A stretch of DNA of 57,478 bases from an uncultured Gammaproteobacteria bacterium. GTDB taxonomy: Bacteria; Pseudomonadota; Gammaproteobacteria; Arenicellales; CAJQKF01. Position 1 is the stretch's first letter. Every line of letters begins with the position of its first letter. The translations under genes and the position numbers were made by a program. Location of the stretch: assembly GCA_905478855.1 (NCBI GenBank), contig CAJQKF010000005.1:1-57478 (forward strand), in the 5' to 3' direction. Under the pieces are notes generated by a model. The model was not told the origin of the DNA and searched no databases. It was given only the letters and a program-made list of their open reading frames with translations. Below, piece by piece: positions 1 through 7,702 of this stretch.

Positions 1-45
1 CCTGGACTTACTGAGTGATTACTTTACAAACGAGCGAAAACACTA

Positions 46-684
46 ATGACTTATAAACTATTTTACGCGCTGGGCAGCGCTGCGATGGGCACCAGAGTGA
101 TTCTTGAAGAAATAGGTGCACCTTATGAATTACTGCAATCGACGAAAGATCGAAGCAAACCCCGCTCCGCAGAACAACTGGCTCTAAACCCAAATGGCTG
201 GCTCCCAGTATTGATTTGGGATAATCAAGCCATGTATGAATGTGCAGCTATTAATATATTTCTTTGTGATAGGCATCCTGAATCAAATTTAGCACCCAAG
301 TTTGATTCTGTAGAACGAAGCACTTATCTGCAAACACTCGTGTATTTTTCTAACTCAGTGCAAAATGCCTTTCAGCTTAACTATTACCCAGATCGCTTTG
401 CGGATACTAAAGACGATGAAGCCAGTGCGCAAAGACGTGGCATTCGTCGTCTTCGTGAAACTTGGAAAATCATCGATGATCAAATTGGTGATAATAAATG
501 GATATTGGGTGATAAATTTAGCTCAGTAGATATCTATTTATTTATGTTAACCACCTGGCTGAATTCTAATAGAGGACATCCAACAACGGACGAGTTTACC
601 AATGTTAAACGTATTGCTGATGCTGTTATGCTACGACCTAGCGTGCAACTCGTATATGCCGAATGGATTTCAAAACAATCATAA
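46..684 (+). CDS. Glutathione S-transferase family protein
   Basis: A 212-residue protein with the two-domain plan of soluble glutathione S-transferases. The N-terminal thioredoxin-like half opens with a beta strand followed by GSAAMGTRV, where Ser would be the usual glutathione-activating residue of beta/theta-like enzymes. NPNGWLPVL supplies the cis-Pro before strand beta 3, and ECAAINIFL matches the E-S/A contact with the gamma-glutamyl group. The C-terminal helical half contains GDKFSSVDIYLFM, the N-capping box of GSTs. It would be cytosolic. The substrate cannot be read from sequence, and the neighbours do not point to one. Start is the ATG at 46. Confidence 0.85.
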   Translation: MTYKLFYALGSAAMGTRVILEEIGAPYELLQSTKDRSKPRSAEQLALNPNGWLPVLIWDNQAMYECAAINIFLCDRHPESNLAPKFDSVERSTYLQTLVYFSNSVQNAFQLNYYPDRFADTKDDEASAQRRGIRRLRETWKIIDDQIGDNKWILGDKFSSVDIYLFMLTTWLNSNRGHPTTDEFTNVKRIADAVMLRPSVQLVYAEWISKQS

Positions 685-711
685 TTCATCAATAGATCAG
701 TTAAATTTATC

Positions 712-1118
712 GTGATAAAACAGGCAAAACCGATTATTTTTGGTACGGTTATCATTGTTATCGGCTTTCATCTTTCAATGACAGCTCTACATGGATTGAC
801 CGTTTTTTGGATAGATAGCCTACAAAATGCAGGATTCGAGGGCACAGTAGAAGATCAAGTACAATATATCAACGATCGAGTGTGGTACGCCTATCCGCGA
901 CTACTGTTCTATGTTTGCCTCGCGGCCACGTGGTTTCTCGGCGGTTTCTCGGCGGTTTCTTGGCTGCTAGAAAAACTGGATCAAATCGAGTGGCAACCGC
1001 ATTTATTTGCGGAATTGTCGCAGGCGTATATTTTTATATTAACTGGTGGGCATTAATCGTATTAATATTTATATCCATGTTAGGAGGCATATTTGCCATA
1101 CCTAAGCCTTATAAATAG
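712..1118 (+). pseudogene. Small membrane protein frameshifted by an 11-bp tandem duplication
   Basis: From GTG 712 the frame encodes a hydrophobic N-terminal helix (IIFGTVIIVIGF) and a second helix ending in ATWFLGGF. The continuation lies in another frame (882 to 1118) and contains two more helices, ending WWALIVLIFISMLGGIF. The switch falls exactly at a perfect tandem repeat of TTTCTCGGCGG (934-944 and 945-955). Removing one 11-bp copy joins both frames into a single 131-residue, roughly four-helix membrane protein. As sequenced it is disrupted: frame 1 ends at 1056 with an unrelated tail. It could be a real mutation, a reversible slippage site or an assembly artefact. I do not recognise the family. 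The GST gene lies 27 bases upstream on the same strand. Confidence 0.7.
934..955 (+). repeat. 11-bp perfect tandem repeat causing a frameshift
   Basis: Two adjacent copies of TTTCTCGGCGG, followed by a third partial, diverged copy (TTTCTTGGCTG). The length is not a multiple of three, so gain or loss of one unit shifts the frame of the membrane-protein gene containing it. Confidence 0.9.
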
Positions 1119-1187
1119 TCAGCTTGAGAAAATGTACAAATCGACGCAAACATTAAAATCCGGAAATATATCTGAGGCACATAAACA

Positions 1188-1496
1188 GTGATAACAGCAC
1201 TCTTACAAACCAAACTCCCAAATCCTGTAACAGAAGACGAAGCGCTTGAAATGTTTCGTCGCACGGCACCGAATTATCAGGGTAAAGAAGGACTCATTCG
1301 TAAATACTACCTACTCTCAGAGGACCGAAATTTTGTAGGCGGTATCTACCTTTGGCAAAGTCGGGAATATGCCGAAAAAGTCTATACAGAGGAATGGCGT
1401 GAATATGTAAAACTAACATTCGGTGACTACCCATCCCTTACCTATTTTAATACGCCTCTTGTGGTAGATAATCGTCATAATGAAGTACTCGAATAA
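1188..1496 (+). CDS. YdhR-like small protein (ferredoxin-like fold monooxygenase family)
   Basis: A 102-residue protein resembling the YdhR family (putative mono-oxygenase, dimeric alpha-beta barrel). Visible family marks are the N-terminal strand ITALLQTKL, a helix with EALEMFRRTAPNYQ, the segment LIRKYYLLSEDRNFVGGIYLW and the helix after it (SREYAEKVYTEEW). YdhR proteins are often 95-105 residues, which fits. Members are called monooxygenases by fold; activity is unproven for most. Start is a GTG at 1188. It stands alone between the broken membrane gene and msrA. Confidence 0.7.
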   Translation: MITALLQTKLPNPVTEDEALEMFRRTAPNYQGKEGLIRKYYLLSEDRNFVGGIYLWQSREYAEKVYTEEWREYVKLTFGDYPSLTYFNTPLVVDNRHNEVLE

Positions 1497-1579
1497 AAAC
1501 ATACCCACAGACTCGGGAACTTGTCGGATTACTTTCTGTCCGATAATACAGTGATAAATAATACAACTAGAGCGCTTTA

Positions 1580-2179
1580 ATGAAATTTATTTTTACAGCT
1601 ACACTGGCATTTCTGATAACTTTTACGACCCTGACGACAACCGCCGCCACCACCATTCTGGCCGGTGGTTGTTTCTGGTGTATGGAATCAGACTTTGAAA
1701 AAGTACATGGTGTAAGTGATGTGATATCCGGATTTCTTGGTGGTACGGCTGAAAATCCGACGTATAGTGGAGATCATAGCGGGCATTATGAAGCGGTAAA
1801 AATCACCTACGATCCCAAGCTAGTAAGTTATCAACAATTACTGGAACACTTCTGGGTAAATATTGACCCGTTTGATGATAAAGGGCAGTTTTGTGACAAG
1901 GGTCACAGTTACCTCAGCGCAGTGTTTACTGAAAATGATGAAGAACGGTCCACAGCTGAAGCTACTCGTAATCGTGTAATTGCCATGTTTCCCGATCAGA
2001 AAGTAGTTACTCCCATACTGGATTCTGATCCGTTCTATCCAATAAAAGGCGATGAAGCCTATCACCAGGACTATTACAAGAACTATCCCAATCGATACAA
2101 ATTTTATCGTTGGAGTTGTAAACGAGATGCACGACTGCGTGAAATCTGGGGCGAGCACGCATCCAAAGTTTTACCATAA
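1580..2179 (+). CDS. msrA: Peptide methionine sulfoxide reductase A, exported
   Basis: Reduces the S-epimer of methionine sulfoxide in proteins. The catalytic block GCFWCMESDFEKVHGV (about residues 31-46) carries the nucleophilic Cys of the GCFWG/C motif, followed by SGFLGG. HYEAVKITYDP and the C-terminal EAYHQDYY are further MsrA signatures. Residues 1-23 form a signal peptide (FIFTATLAFLITFTTL, then TTAATT), so the enzyme is predicted to act in the periplasm, unlike cytosolic MsrA; family length without the leader (about 175) fits. No msrB is adjacent. The second Cys in FWCME and Cys residues in GQFCDKGH and RWSCKRD may serve as resolving cysteines. Confidence 0.93.
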   Translation: MKFIFTATLAFLITFTTLTTTAATTILAGGCFWCMESDFEKVHGVSDVISGFLGGTAENPTYSGDHSGHYEAVKITYDPKLVSYQQLLEHFWVNIDPFDDKGQFCDKGHSYLSAVFTENDEERSTAEATRNRVIAMFPDQKVVTPILDSDPFYPIKGDEAYHQDYYKNYPNRYKFYRWSCKRDARLREIWGEHASKVLP

Positions 2180-2686
2180 AAACTCAGAAGCCAAATTTTG
2201 TAATACCAAGGATTTAAGTAGTCGCTAAAGAGTCGAGGAAGAAGGCTGTTATCTTATCAATAATACCGCTATGACTTATGATCCAGTGTGCCTAAGTCTA
2301 AACCCTTCGCTGCCATTGGTGGACACCATACGGTTCATTTGCACGTCGAAAACATACGACGACCGTGCACAAAACCAAATCTACTTACCAGATATTCCCC
2401 AGGTCAAAAACAATAGTGTCAGCATCAACCTGTTCAGCAAGCCTATGCAATCTCGAAAGATGATCTGCGCCATTTATTGGAACTAAAAACAGGTATGATA
2501 TGCCATTAGGCACAGATTGGATAATCCCGGGCGAAGAATTCATAGGGCATACTTAATCGCCGTTCATTTATGTTGAGGTCTAGCATAACAAACTTAAATA
2601 TACTGTGAACAGATTGAAATCAGTCCTTCAGTAATTTCGACTGCATACTCGGTGTAATAAATTTTGACATTTCGGAGGAACATAAC
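2180..2686. other. 507-bp region without a recognisable gene
   Basis: Only short open frames occur here. One at 2271-2486 (71 codons) has no ribosome binding site and no family resemblance that I can see, so I do not call it. Several short stretches in different frames look protein-like, which would fit a decayed gene, but no family could be named. The last 20 bases contain the GGAGG ribosome binding site of the next gene (about 2674-2678). Confidence 0.5.
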
Positions 2687-3550
2687 GTGAGCAATGACGT
2701 CGTCATAGAAGCATGGAATACCGTACTTTTTGAGAAATTTTCCCGATTCAAGTACTTATTTATCGAAGGCTACGCTGAAATCAGTAAAGAAGCTTTAGCC
2801 AGGCACAAACATGCTGAGGGTGCCAGCGTTCTCGATGTCGGCTGTGGTTTTGGTGACACCACCATAGCAATTGCTAAGACAGTGGGGCCAGATGGGGTAG
2901 CTCGAGGTGTAGATTGCGCAAGTAACTTTATTGCAGAATGTTCAGCCGAGGCCACACGTGATGGTGTCACGAATGCTGAGTTTTTCGTGGCAGACGTTGA
3001 ACGGGAAGATCTACAAGGCCCTTATGATGAGGCCTTTGCACGCTTTGGCACTATGTTCTTTATGATGCCAGGTCTTGCCATGAGAAATATCCGCAAAGCA
3101 TTAAAACCTGGCGGAAAGTTCACCCAGGTAGTTTGGCGCAAACGGGAAGATAACTTGTGGTTACATGACGCCGAACTATGTGTTAAGAAAATAGTTCCGG
3201 TAGTATCCCATGAAGAAACCGACGCGGTGCATTGCGGCCCCGGTCCTTTTTCTATGGCCGGCCCAGACATGGTCAGTGATATGCTGCAATCAGTTGGTTT
3301 TGAGAGAGTTCAATTCGAGCGTTTTGATAGCGATATATGTATTGGTAGAAGTTTGGATGAGGCCATTCAATTTGCTCTCGAAATTGGACCGGCCGGAGAA
3401 ATCATTCGACTCGCAGGCGACGAGGGAGAACGACTAAAACCTGATGTTCTTAAGGCTCTTGAGGGAGTTATCGGTAAGTATGTTCGAGAAGATGGCAGCG
3501 TATGGGCGCCTTCTAGCGCATGGTTCGTAACCGCATATAATCCAACATAA
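2687..3550 (+). CDS. Class I SAM-dependent methyltransferase
   Basis: A 287-residue cytosolic methyltransferase of the UbiE/Methyltransf_11/25 type. Motif I is VLDVGCGFGDTT (about residues 46-57), followed by an acidic motif II at GVDCASN and a later EREDLQGPYDEAFARFG region with FMMPGLAMRNIRKALKPGG as the post-III motif. The start is GTG 2687, chosen because GGAGG lies 9 bases upstream. The acceptor substrate is unknown. It is flanked by long non-coding stretches, so it is probably transcribed alone. Confidence 0.85.
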   Translation: MSNDVVIEAWNTVLFEKFSRFKYLFIEGYAEISKEALARHKHAEGASVLDVGCGFGDTTIAIAKTVGPDGVARGVDCASNFIAECSAEATRDGVTNAEFFVADVEREDLQGPYDEAFARFGTMFFMMPGLAMRNIRKALKPGGKFTQVVWRKREDNLWLHDAELCVKKIVPVVSHEETDAVHCGPGPFSMAGPDMVSDMLQSVGFERVQFERFDSDICIGRSLDEAIQFALEIGPAGEIIRLAGDEGERLKPDVLKALEGVIGKYVREDGSVWAPSSAWFVTAYNPT

Positions 3551-3698
3551 TCAACAGTAGCTCCAGAATAGATATAAGCCCTAGATAAAAACAGGCTACA
3601 AACTCTGCCACAAGAGTAGATAATTTTGCGGCAGACTGTATCATTCGTGTGATAAATAGATTTCGCCTAGTCTCGGGCGATTATCGGAGATCACCCGT

Positions 3699-5618
3699 AT
3701 CAATATACTCTATTCCATAATTGTCGCAATTGTTCTAGGCAGCATTACCGATGCCGGTAGCTGGCAAGACTGGGTTTGTGCAGGACTCCTCGGATATGCA
3801 GCCGTCAGTATCCGTGGCAAAAGATATAACCCACCAACTATAGCGCTAATAATTTCCAGCATTGCCATCCTCGGCATCAATCTAACCTACTTCAGTGTCT
3901 TTAATGGAATATTACTAAGCGGCATCTGGTTAATCACCGTGCAACTACTTATCCCATGGTTTGCAAAGCGCCCACTTAGCAGCCACACACTTATACTCAC
4001 AAATTTGTGTATTTCCGGTGCCTTACTCATAAGTGTAGCCGATATGAACGGCGTCACGCTGAATATGGCCGGTTTGCCCCAGTCAACCACCTTTGGTTTG
4101 TATGATATCGATACACCAAATTATACTCTCATAGAGCGTTCTCAAGACTATCGTCATCCTTCCGCAAAACCTGAGAAAATTCATCTGCATAGTCCAACTG
4201 CAGGACCGCAGCTTTCCGCTATTCGTTTACGTCTGAAACCAGCACGTAAATCTAATCTTTATATTCGTTCCATCGAAATACAAAACTTCATCGGTTTCGA
4301 TGGTAAAACCATACACCGCTTTGAAGGCGATTCCTTACTGAATCTAGTTAAGGACGCGGGGGTGCCAGCTAAACTAGAAAACACCCAGTTAATAATCGGG
4401 CCAGTAGAAGGCAATGTCTGGATTGAGATACCAAATCTTGAATCCAGATTTTCGCCTCCTACTTATCGATCGTTATCTGCGTTGCTCTACTGGCAACTTG
4501 GGTTTTTACTACTTTTGTATCTAGCACCGGGGTCTCGGCAGCAATTTATTGAGCCAAACATTACGGATGCCCTAGAATCCACAACAATAGCCTGGTGGGT
4601 CTGGACTACATTAGTGCACTTATTTTTTATAGGCATCCTTGCATGGGTGATTTTTTACGTACACAACGTAAGCGAGCTAAATGACCGCACCGTGCCATTA
4701 AATCTAGCACATAAAGGAAACTATGCTGTTTGGTGGTCCGGTATTTGTCTGTTTCTAGCGAGCCTTATTTACTACCAATTGGGTAGCTATATCGATACTC
4801 CATTAAAGGACCGCTGGATGTATTTTTCATTAAGCGCCGTAATACTGGCACTTGCCTGTGATGAAATTGGCTCACTTCACGAACGGGTTAGTATGCTCGG
4901 GGGATGGTTTGCCCTGTTACCATTTGCGCTGATTGGCGGAGGTGTTTTTGGGTATGCCATTGTTCGCATGCTAAGTGATTCCCGGCGTCGCTCAAGCGGC
5001 ATACTGATTCTGTTTAGTTTGTTTCTATTTATTGGTGTTGCCGGATTAGAACGACTAGAAGGCATTCGCTACTTTGAAACTGACTGGGTGGCACGTGCCC
5101 GTCTCGTCGTAGAAGAAGGTATTGAACTTCTCGCAACTTCCCTACTAATTCTTTCAGCGGCAATACAACGGGGTAGACGCTATAAAGTCTCAGCTGGAAA
5201 AGTCATGCTAAAGACCAACCCACTCAAATTACTAGGAATATCCTACCTATTATTTCTTGGGCTTGCTTTGCATTTACTGATTACCGTAGTGTGGATGCCA
5301 TACTTGTGGAACAAGCCAATCGGCGAACCTGCCTATCTGTTCCCAATGCTCACATTCGCATTATTGGCGTTTTACGCTGCAACAAACGTGTCCTTTCACA
5401 TCAGGAGAAAATGGCTAAACCTAATCTCCGCCGTAATTTTTTCACTAATATCGGCTAGTCAACTATATAACATTGGTGAGTTTTCCAATGCGTGGAGTAG
5501 CCTGATACCCGAATTCCTGTTTGCCACTTCAACCGCAAAATTTGCATGGACAACTATTCCCGTGTTGCTGTGGCTATTTCTGAAGCTTTCCAAAGCAGAT
5601 TTCATCAAGAGTGCATGA
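3699..5618 (+). CDS. Large polytopic membrane protein, unknown function; probable AUC start
   Basis: The first conventional start is GTG 3939, which gives 559 residues, but the frame stays open upstream to 3660 and encodes clear membrane helices (ILYSIIVAIVLGSI, CAGLLGYAAVSI, ALIISSIAILGINL). No ATG, GTG or TTG occurs in frame between 3660 and 3939. GGAGA at 3686-3690 lies 8 bases before an ATC at 3699, so I place the start there (639 residues), as inference. After three to four N-terminal helices comes a soluble beta-rich domain (about residues 120-260), then many further helices. The segment ALACDEIGSLHERV followed by VVEEGIELLATSLL recalls DE-x-HE and EEG-EL pairs of some uncharacterised bacterial membrane proteins. 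No function is assigned. Confidence 0.6.
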   Translation: MNILYSIIVAIVLGSITDAGSWQDWVCAGLLGYAAVSIRGKRYNPPTIALIISSIAILGINLTYFSVFNGILLSGIWLITVQLLIPWFAKRPLSSHTLILTNLCISGALLISVADMNGVTLNMAGLPQSTTFGLYDIDTPNYTLIERSQDYRHPSAKPEKIHLHSPTAGPQLSAIRLRLKPARKSNLYIRSIEIQNFIGFDGKTIHRFEGDSLLNLVKDAGVPAKLENTQLIIGPVEGNVWIEIPNLESRFSPPTYRSLSALLYWQLGFLLLLYLAPGSRQQFIEPNITDALESTTIAWWVWTTLVHLFFIGILAWVIFYVHNVSELNDRTVPLNLAHKGNYAVWWSGICLFLASLIYYQLGSYIDTPLKDRWMYFSLSAVILALACDEIGSLHERVSMLGGWFALLPFALIGGGVFGYAIVRMLSDSRRRSSGILILFSLFLFIGVAGLERLEGIRYFETDWVARARLVVEEGIELLATSLLILSAAIQRGRRYKVSAGKVMLKTNPLKLLGISYLLFLGLALHLLITVVWMPYLWNKPIGEPAYLFPMLTFALLAFYAATNVSFHIRRKWLNLISAVIFSLISASQLYNIGEFSNAWSSLIPEFLFATSTAKFAWTTIPVLLWLFLKLSKADFIKSA

Positions 5619-5627
5619 AGTATTGGC

Positions 5628-5753
5628 GTGGTCTTACTAATGGTGCGCAATGGACAAGAACTATTTGAAACGTACTATATCTATTCTGGAATTGTTGCCT
5701 ATATTGGCTTACTGCTAACACTGCGGAATACTCCCTCTACAAGGCAGGTCTAA
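5628..5753 (+). CDS. Possible 41-residue membrane peptide, in frame after the preceding stop
   Basis: After the TGA at 5616-5618 of the large membrane protein, the same frame stays open for 44 more codons, with GTG at 5628 and ATG at 5640. It encodes one hydrophobic helix (YIYSGIVAYIGLLLTL). No convincing ribosome binding site is present. It may be a separate small protein, a lost C-terminal helix cut off by a nonsense mutation, or chance. Low confidence. Confidence 0.2.
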   Translation: MVLLMVRNGQELFETYYIYSGIVAYIGLLLTLRNTPSTRQV

Positions 5754-5760
5754 GATTAAA

Positions 5761-6999
5761 ATGACTCCGACAGTAAAACCCGTTGTAAATGATAAGCGTT
5801 TACTCACGAGACTATCTGATCTAGCAAAACTCGGCGCAACCAAAGATGGTGGTGTTTGCCGCTTAGCACTGACAGATAACGATCGTCTTGGACGAGATTT
5901 TCTAGTAGCGCTTATGCAAGACGCAAATTTACACGTACGTATTGATCAAATTGGAAATATTTTTGGTATACGTAGGGGACAAAAAGACCTACCAGCGGTT
6001 ATGACTGGCTCGCACCCGGATACGGTTCGCAATGGTGGAAAGTACGACGGTGCTTACGGAATTCTCGCCGGGCTAGAAGTTATTGAAACACTCAATGACC
6101 TCAATATTGAAACCATTAGACCAATTATCGTCTGTGCGTTTACTAATGAGGAAGGTGCCCGCTTTCATCCCGATATGATGGGCTCACTGGTTTATGCAGG
6201 TGGTTTAGAACTGGACACAGCATTATCCACCTGCGATGCAAATGGTTTAACTCTTGGGCAAGAATTGAAAAAAATAGCATACGATGGAGATATGCCCTGC
6301 GGTGATATTGTGCCTCGTGCATTCATTGAGGTTCACATTGAGCAAGGGCCAATATTGGAAAGGGAAGAAATACAAATTGGTGTGGTCGAAAACTTGCAGG
6401 GCATTTCCTGGCAAGAAGTAATTTTCCATGGTCAGGCCAATCATGCGGGTACCACACCGATGCAAGGACGCAAAGATGCCGGCTTTTGCGCTGCGGCACT
6501 TGCGGTTTACGTAAGAGAACTTTCTGGCGAGTTTGGTGGCAACCAGGTAGCCACTATTGGCGAGATAGAACTAACACCTAATGTGATTAATGTGGTACCC
6601 AATCGTGCGCGTATTACCATCGATATTCGCAATACCGACAACGCCATCTTGTGTCTCGCAGAACAACAAATCAAGAAGAAAATCGAGGAACTCGCTGCCA
6701 GCGAAAACACAACGTCTGAAACTCGGGTGCTAGCCCGTTTCGACCCAGTTTTGTTTGATCAGGATATCGCCAGCATTATCGAAGAAAACGCTATTGCACT
6801 CAATCTAAGTCACAGACGTATGACATCCGGTGCAGGACACGATGCACAAATGATGTCGCGCATATGCCCGACAGCGATGATCTTTGTGCCTTCAAAAGAT
6901 GGTATTAGTCATAATCCACGCGAACATACCGATGCCGATGATTTAGTTGCTGGCGCAAATGTTCTCCTGCATAGCTTGTTAACAATCGCAAACGAATAA
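5761..6999 (+). CDS. M20-family hydantoinase/carbamoylase-type amidohydrolase
   Basis: A 412-residue di-zinc amidase of the group holding N-carbamoyl-L-amino acid hydrolase, allantoate amidohydrolase and beta-ureidopropionase. Metal-ligand motifs are present in order: GSHPDT (His85), KYDGAYG (Asp96), TNEEGARF, HIEQGPILE and GISHNPREH near the C-terminus. The dimerisation-domain substrate motif is GQANHAGTTPM. It would release ammonia and CO2, or an amino acid, from a carbamoyl or ureido compound in the cytosol. No hydantoinase or allantoinase is beside it, so the exact substrate is open. Start is ATG 5761. It fits the nitrogen-scavenging theme of the window. Confidence 0.88.
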   Translation: MTPTVKPVVNDKRLLTRLSDLAKLGATKDGGVCRLALTDNDRLGRDFLVALMQDANLHVRIDQIGNIFGIRRGQKDLPAVMTGSHPDTVRNGGKYDGAYGILAGLEVIETLNDLNIETIRPIIVCAFTNEEGARFHPDMMGSLVYAGGLELDTALSTCDANGLTLGQELKKIAYDGDMPCGDIVPRAFIEVHIEQGPILEREEIQIGVVENLQGISWQEVIFHGQANHAGTTPMQGRKDAGFCAAALAVYVRELSGEFGGNQVATIGEIELTPNVINVVPNRARITIDIRNTDNAILCLAEQQIKKKIEELAASENTTSETRVLARFDPVLFDQDIASIIEENAIALNLSHRRMTSGAGHDAQMMSRICPTAMIFVPSKDGISHNPREHTDADDLVAGANVLLHSLLTIANE

Positions 7000-7017
7000 C
7001 TACTTTAGTGAAGTAGT
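6999..7017. terminator. Hairpin between convergent genes
   Basis: ACTACTT (6999-7005) pairs with AAGTAGT (7011-7017) around a five-base loop, starting on the last base of the amidohydrolase stop codon. There is no strong T-run, so termination is possible but weakly supported. Confidence 0.35.
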
Positions 7018-7075
7018 GCCACTCAATAAAATATATTGCCAGCAGAACAAAAAGAAATTTTCTGCGTCAATTATG

Positions 7076-7552
7076 TTATTTTTTATTCTCAACTAGATAA
7101 CGAACTAAAAGTTTAGGATAAAGCTGATCATCACCATGTTCTCCAATAATTAATGGAACAAAATAATTTCGTAAAAAAAATGCTTCAGATCGACGCCATG
7201 CCTTTAATGATAAGGCATGAATACAGGAACGAATGGTCTCTGACACAGAATACTCGAGCAATCTACTCCCAGCCAAACACCCTTGATGCTCTTGGCTCAC
7301 ATATAGCCCATGGAGGTACCGCACACGCGTACCGTCTGGTAATTGACTCGGATACTTCGCCCAAATTATTACACCCAGAAGTTGTTCTCCAAGGTATCCA
7401 CCGATAAATACATGATCTTCAAGATCCTCTAATTGGTAGCTGAGCTGCTCGACAGACAGTCGATAGACACGCTTCGATAACTGCCAACTCAAAATAGCTG
7501 AAGACACCACACGGTTAATCTCGATTAAATTATTAATTGGGAGAAATTTCAT
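7076..7552 (-). CDS. GNAT-family N-acetyltransferase
   Basis: A 158-residue protein with the GNAT core: strand 4 LLGVIIWAKY, then RYLHGLYVSQEHQGCLAGSR, in which LYV precedes the acetyl-CoA pyrophosphate-binding Q-x-x-x-x-G/A motif, and a following helix LLEYSVSETIR. The C-terminal part (LKAWRRSEAFFLRNYF) corresponds to the last helix and strand of the fold. The acceptor is unknown. It converges on the amidohydrolase gene and is otherwise isolated. Confidence 0.7.
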   Translation of the reverse strand: MKFLPINNLIEINRVVSSAILSWQLSKRVYRLSVEQLSYQLEDLEDHVFIGGYLGEQLLGVIIWAKYPSQLPDGTRVRYLHGLYVSQEHQGCLAGSRLLEYSVSETIRSCIHALSLKAWRRSEAFFLRNYFVPLIIGEHGDDQLYPKLLVRYLVENKK

Positions 7553-7702
7553 ACCATATTCTAGGATTACTGATTCATAAAGTCATAGAGACCAATTATC
7601 TAAACTAAAATTGTGCAAAGAAGCTTAATTTTTAACTATTCAAACCGCCATTTAAAAACAATCAAATGTACAATAATAGCAACGTAAACTCTGTTTGTAG
7701 CA

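Noticed and set aside
2271..2486. 71-codon open frame after msrA
   Set aside because: No ribosome binding site, no family resemblance, and unsuitable context; treated as chance in a non-coding stretch.
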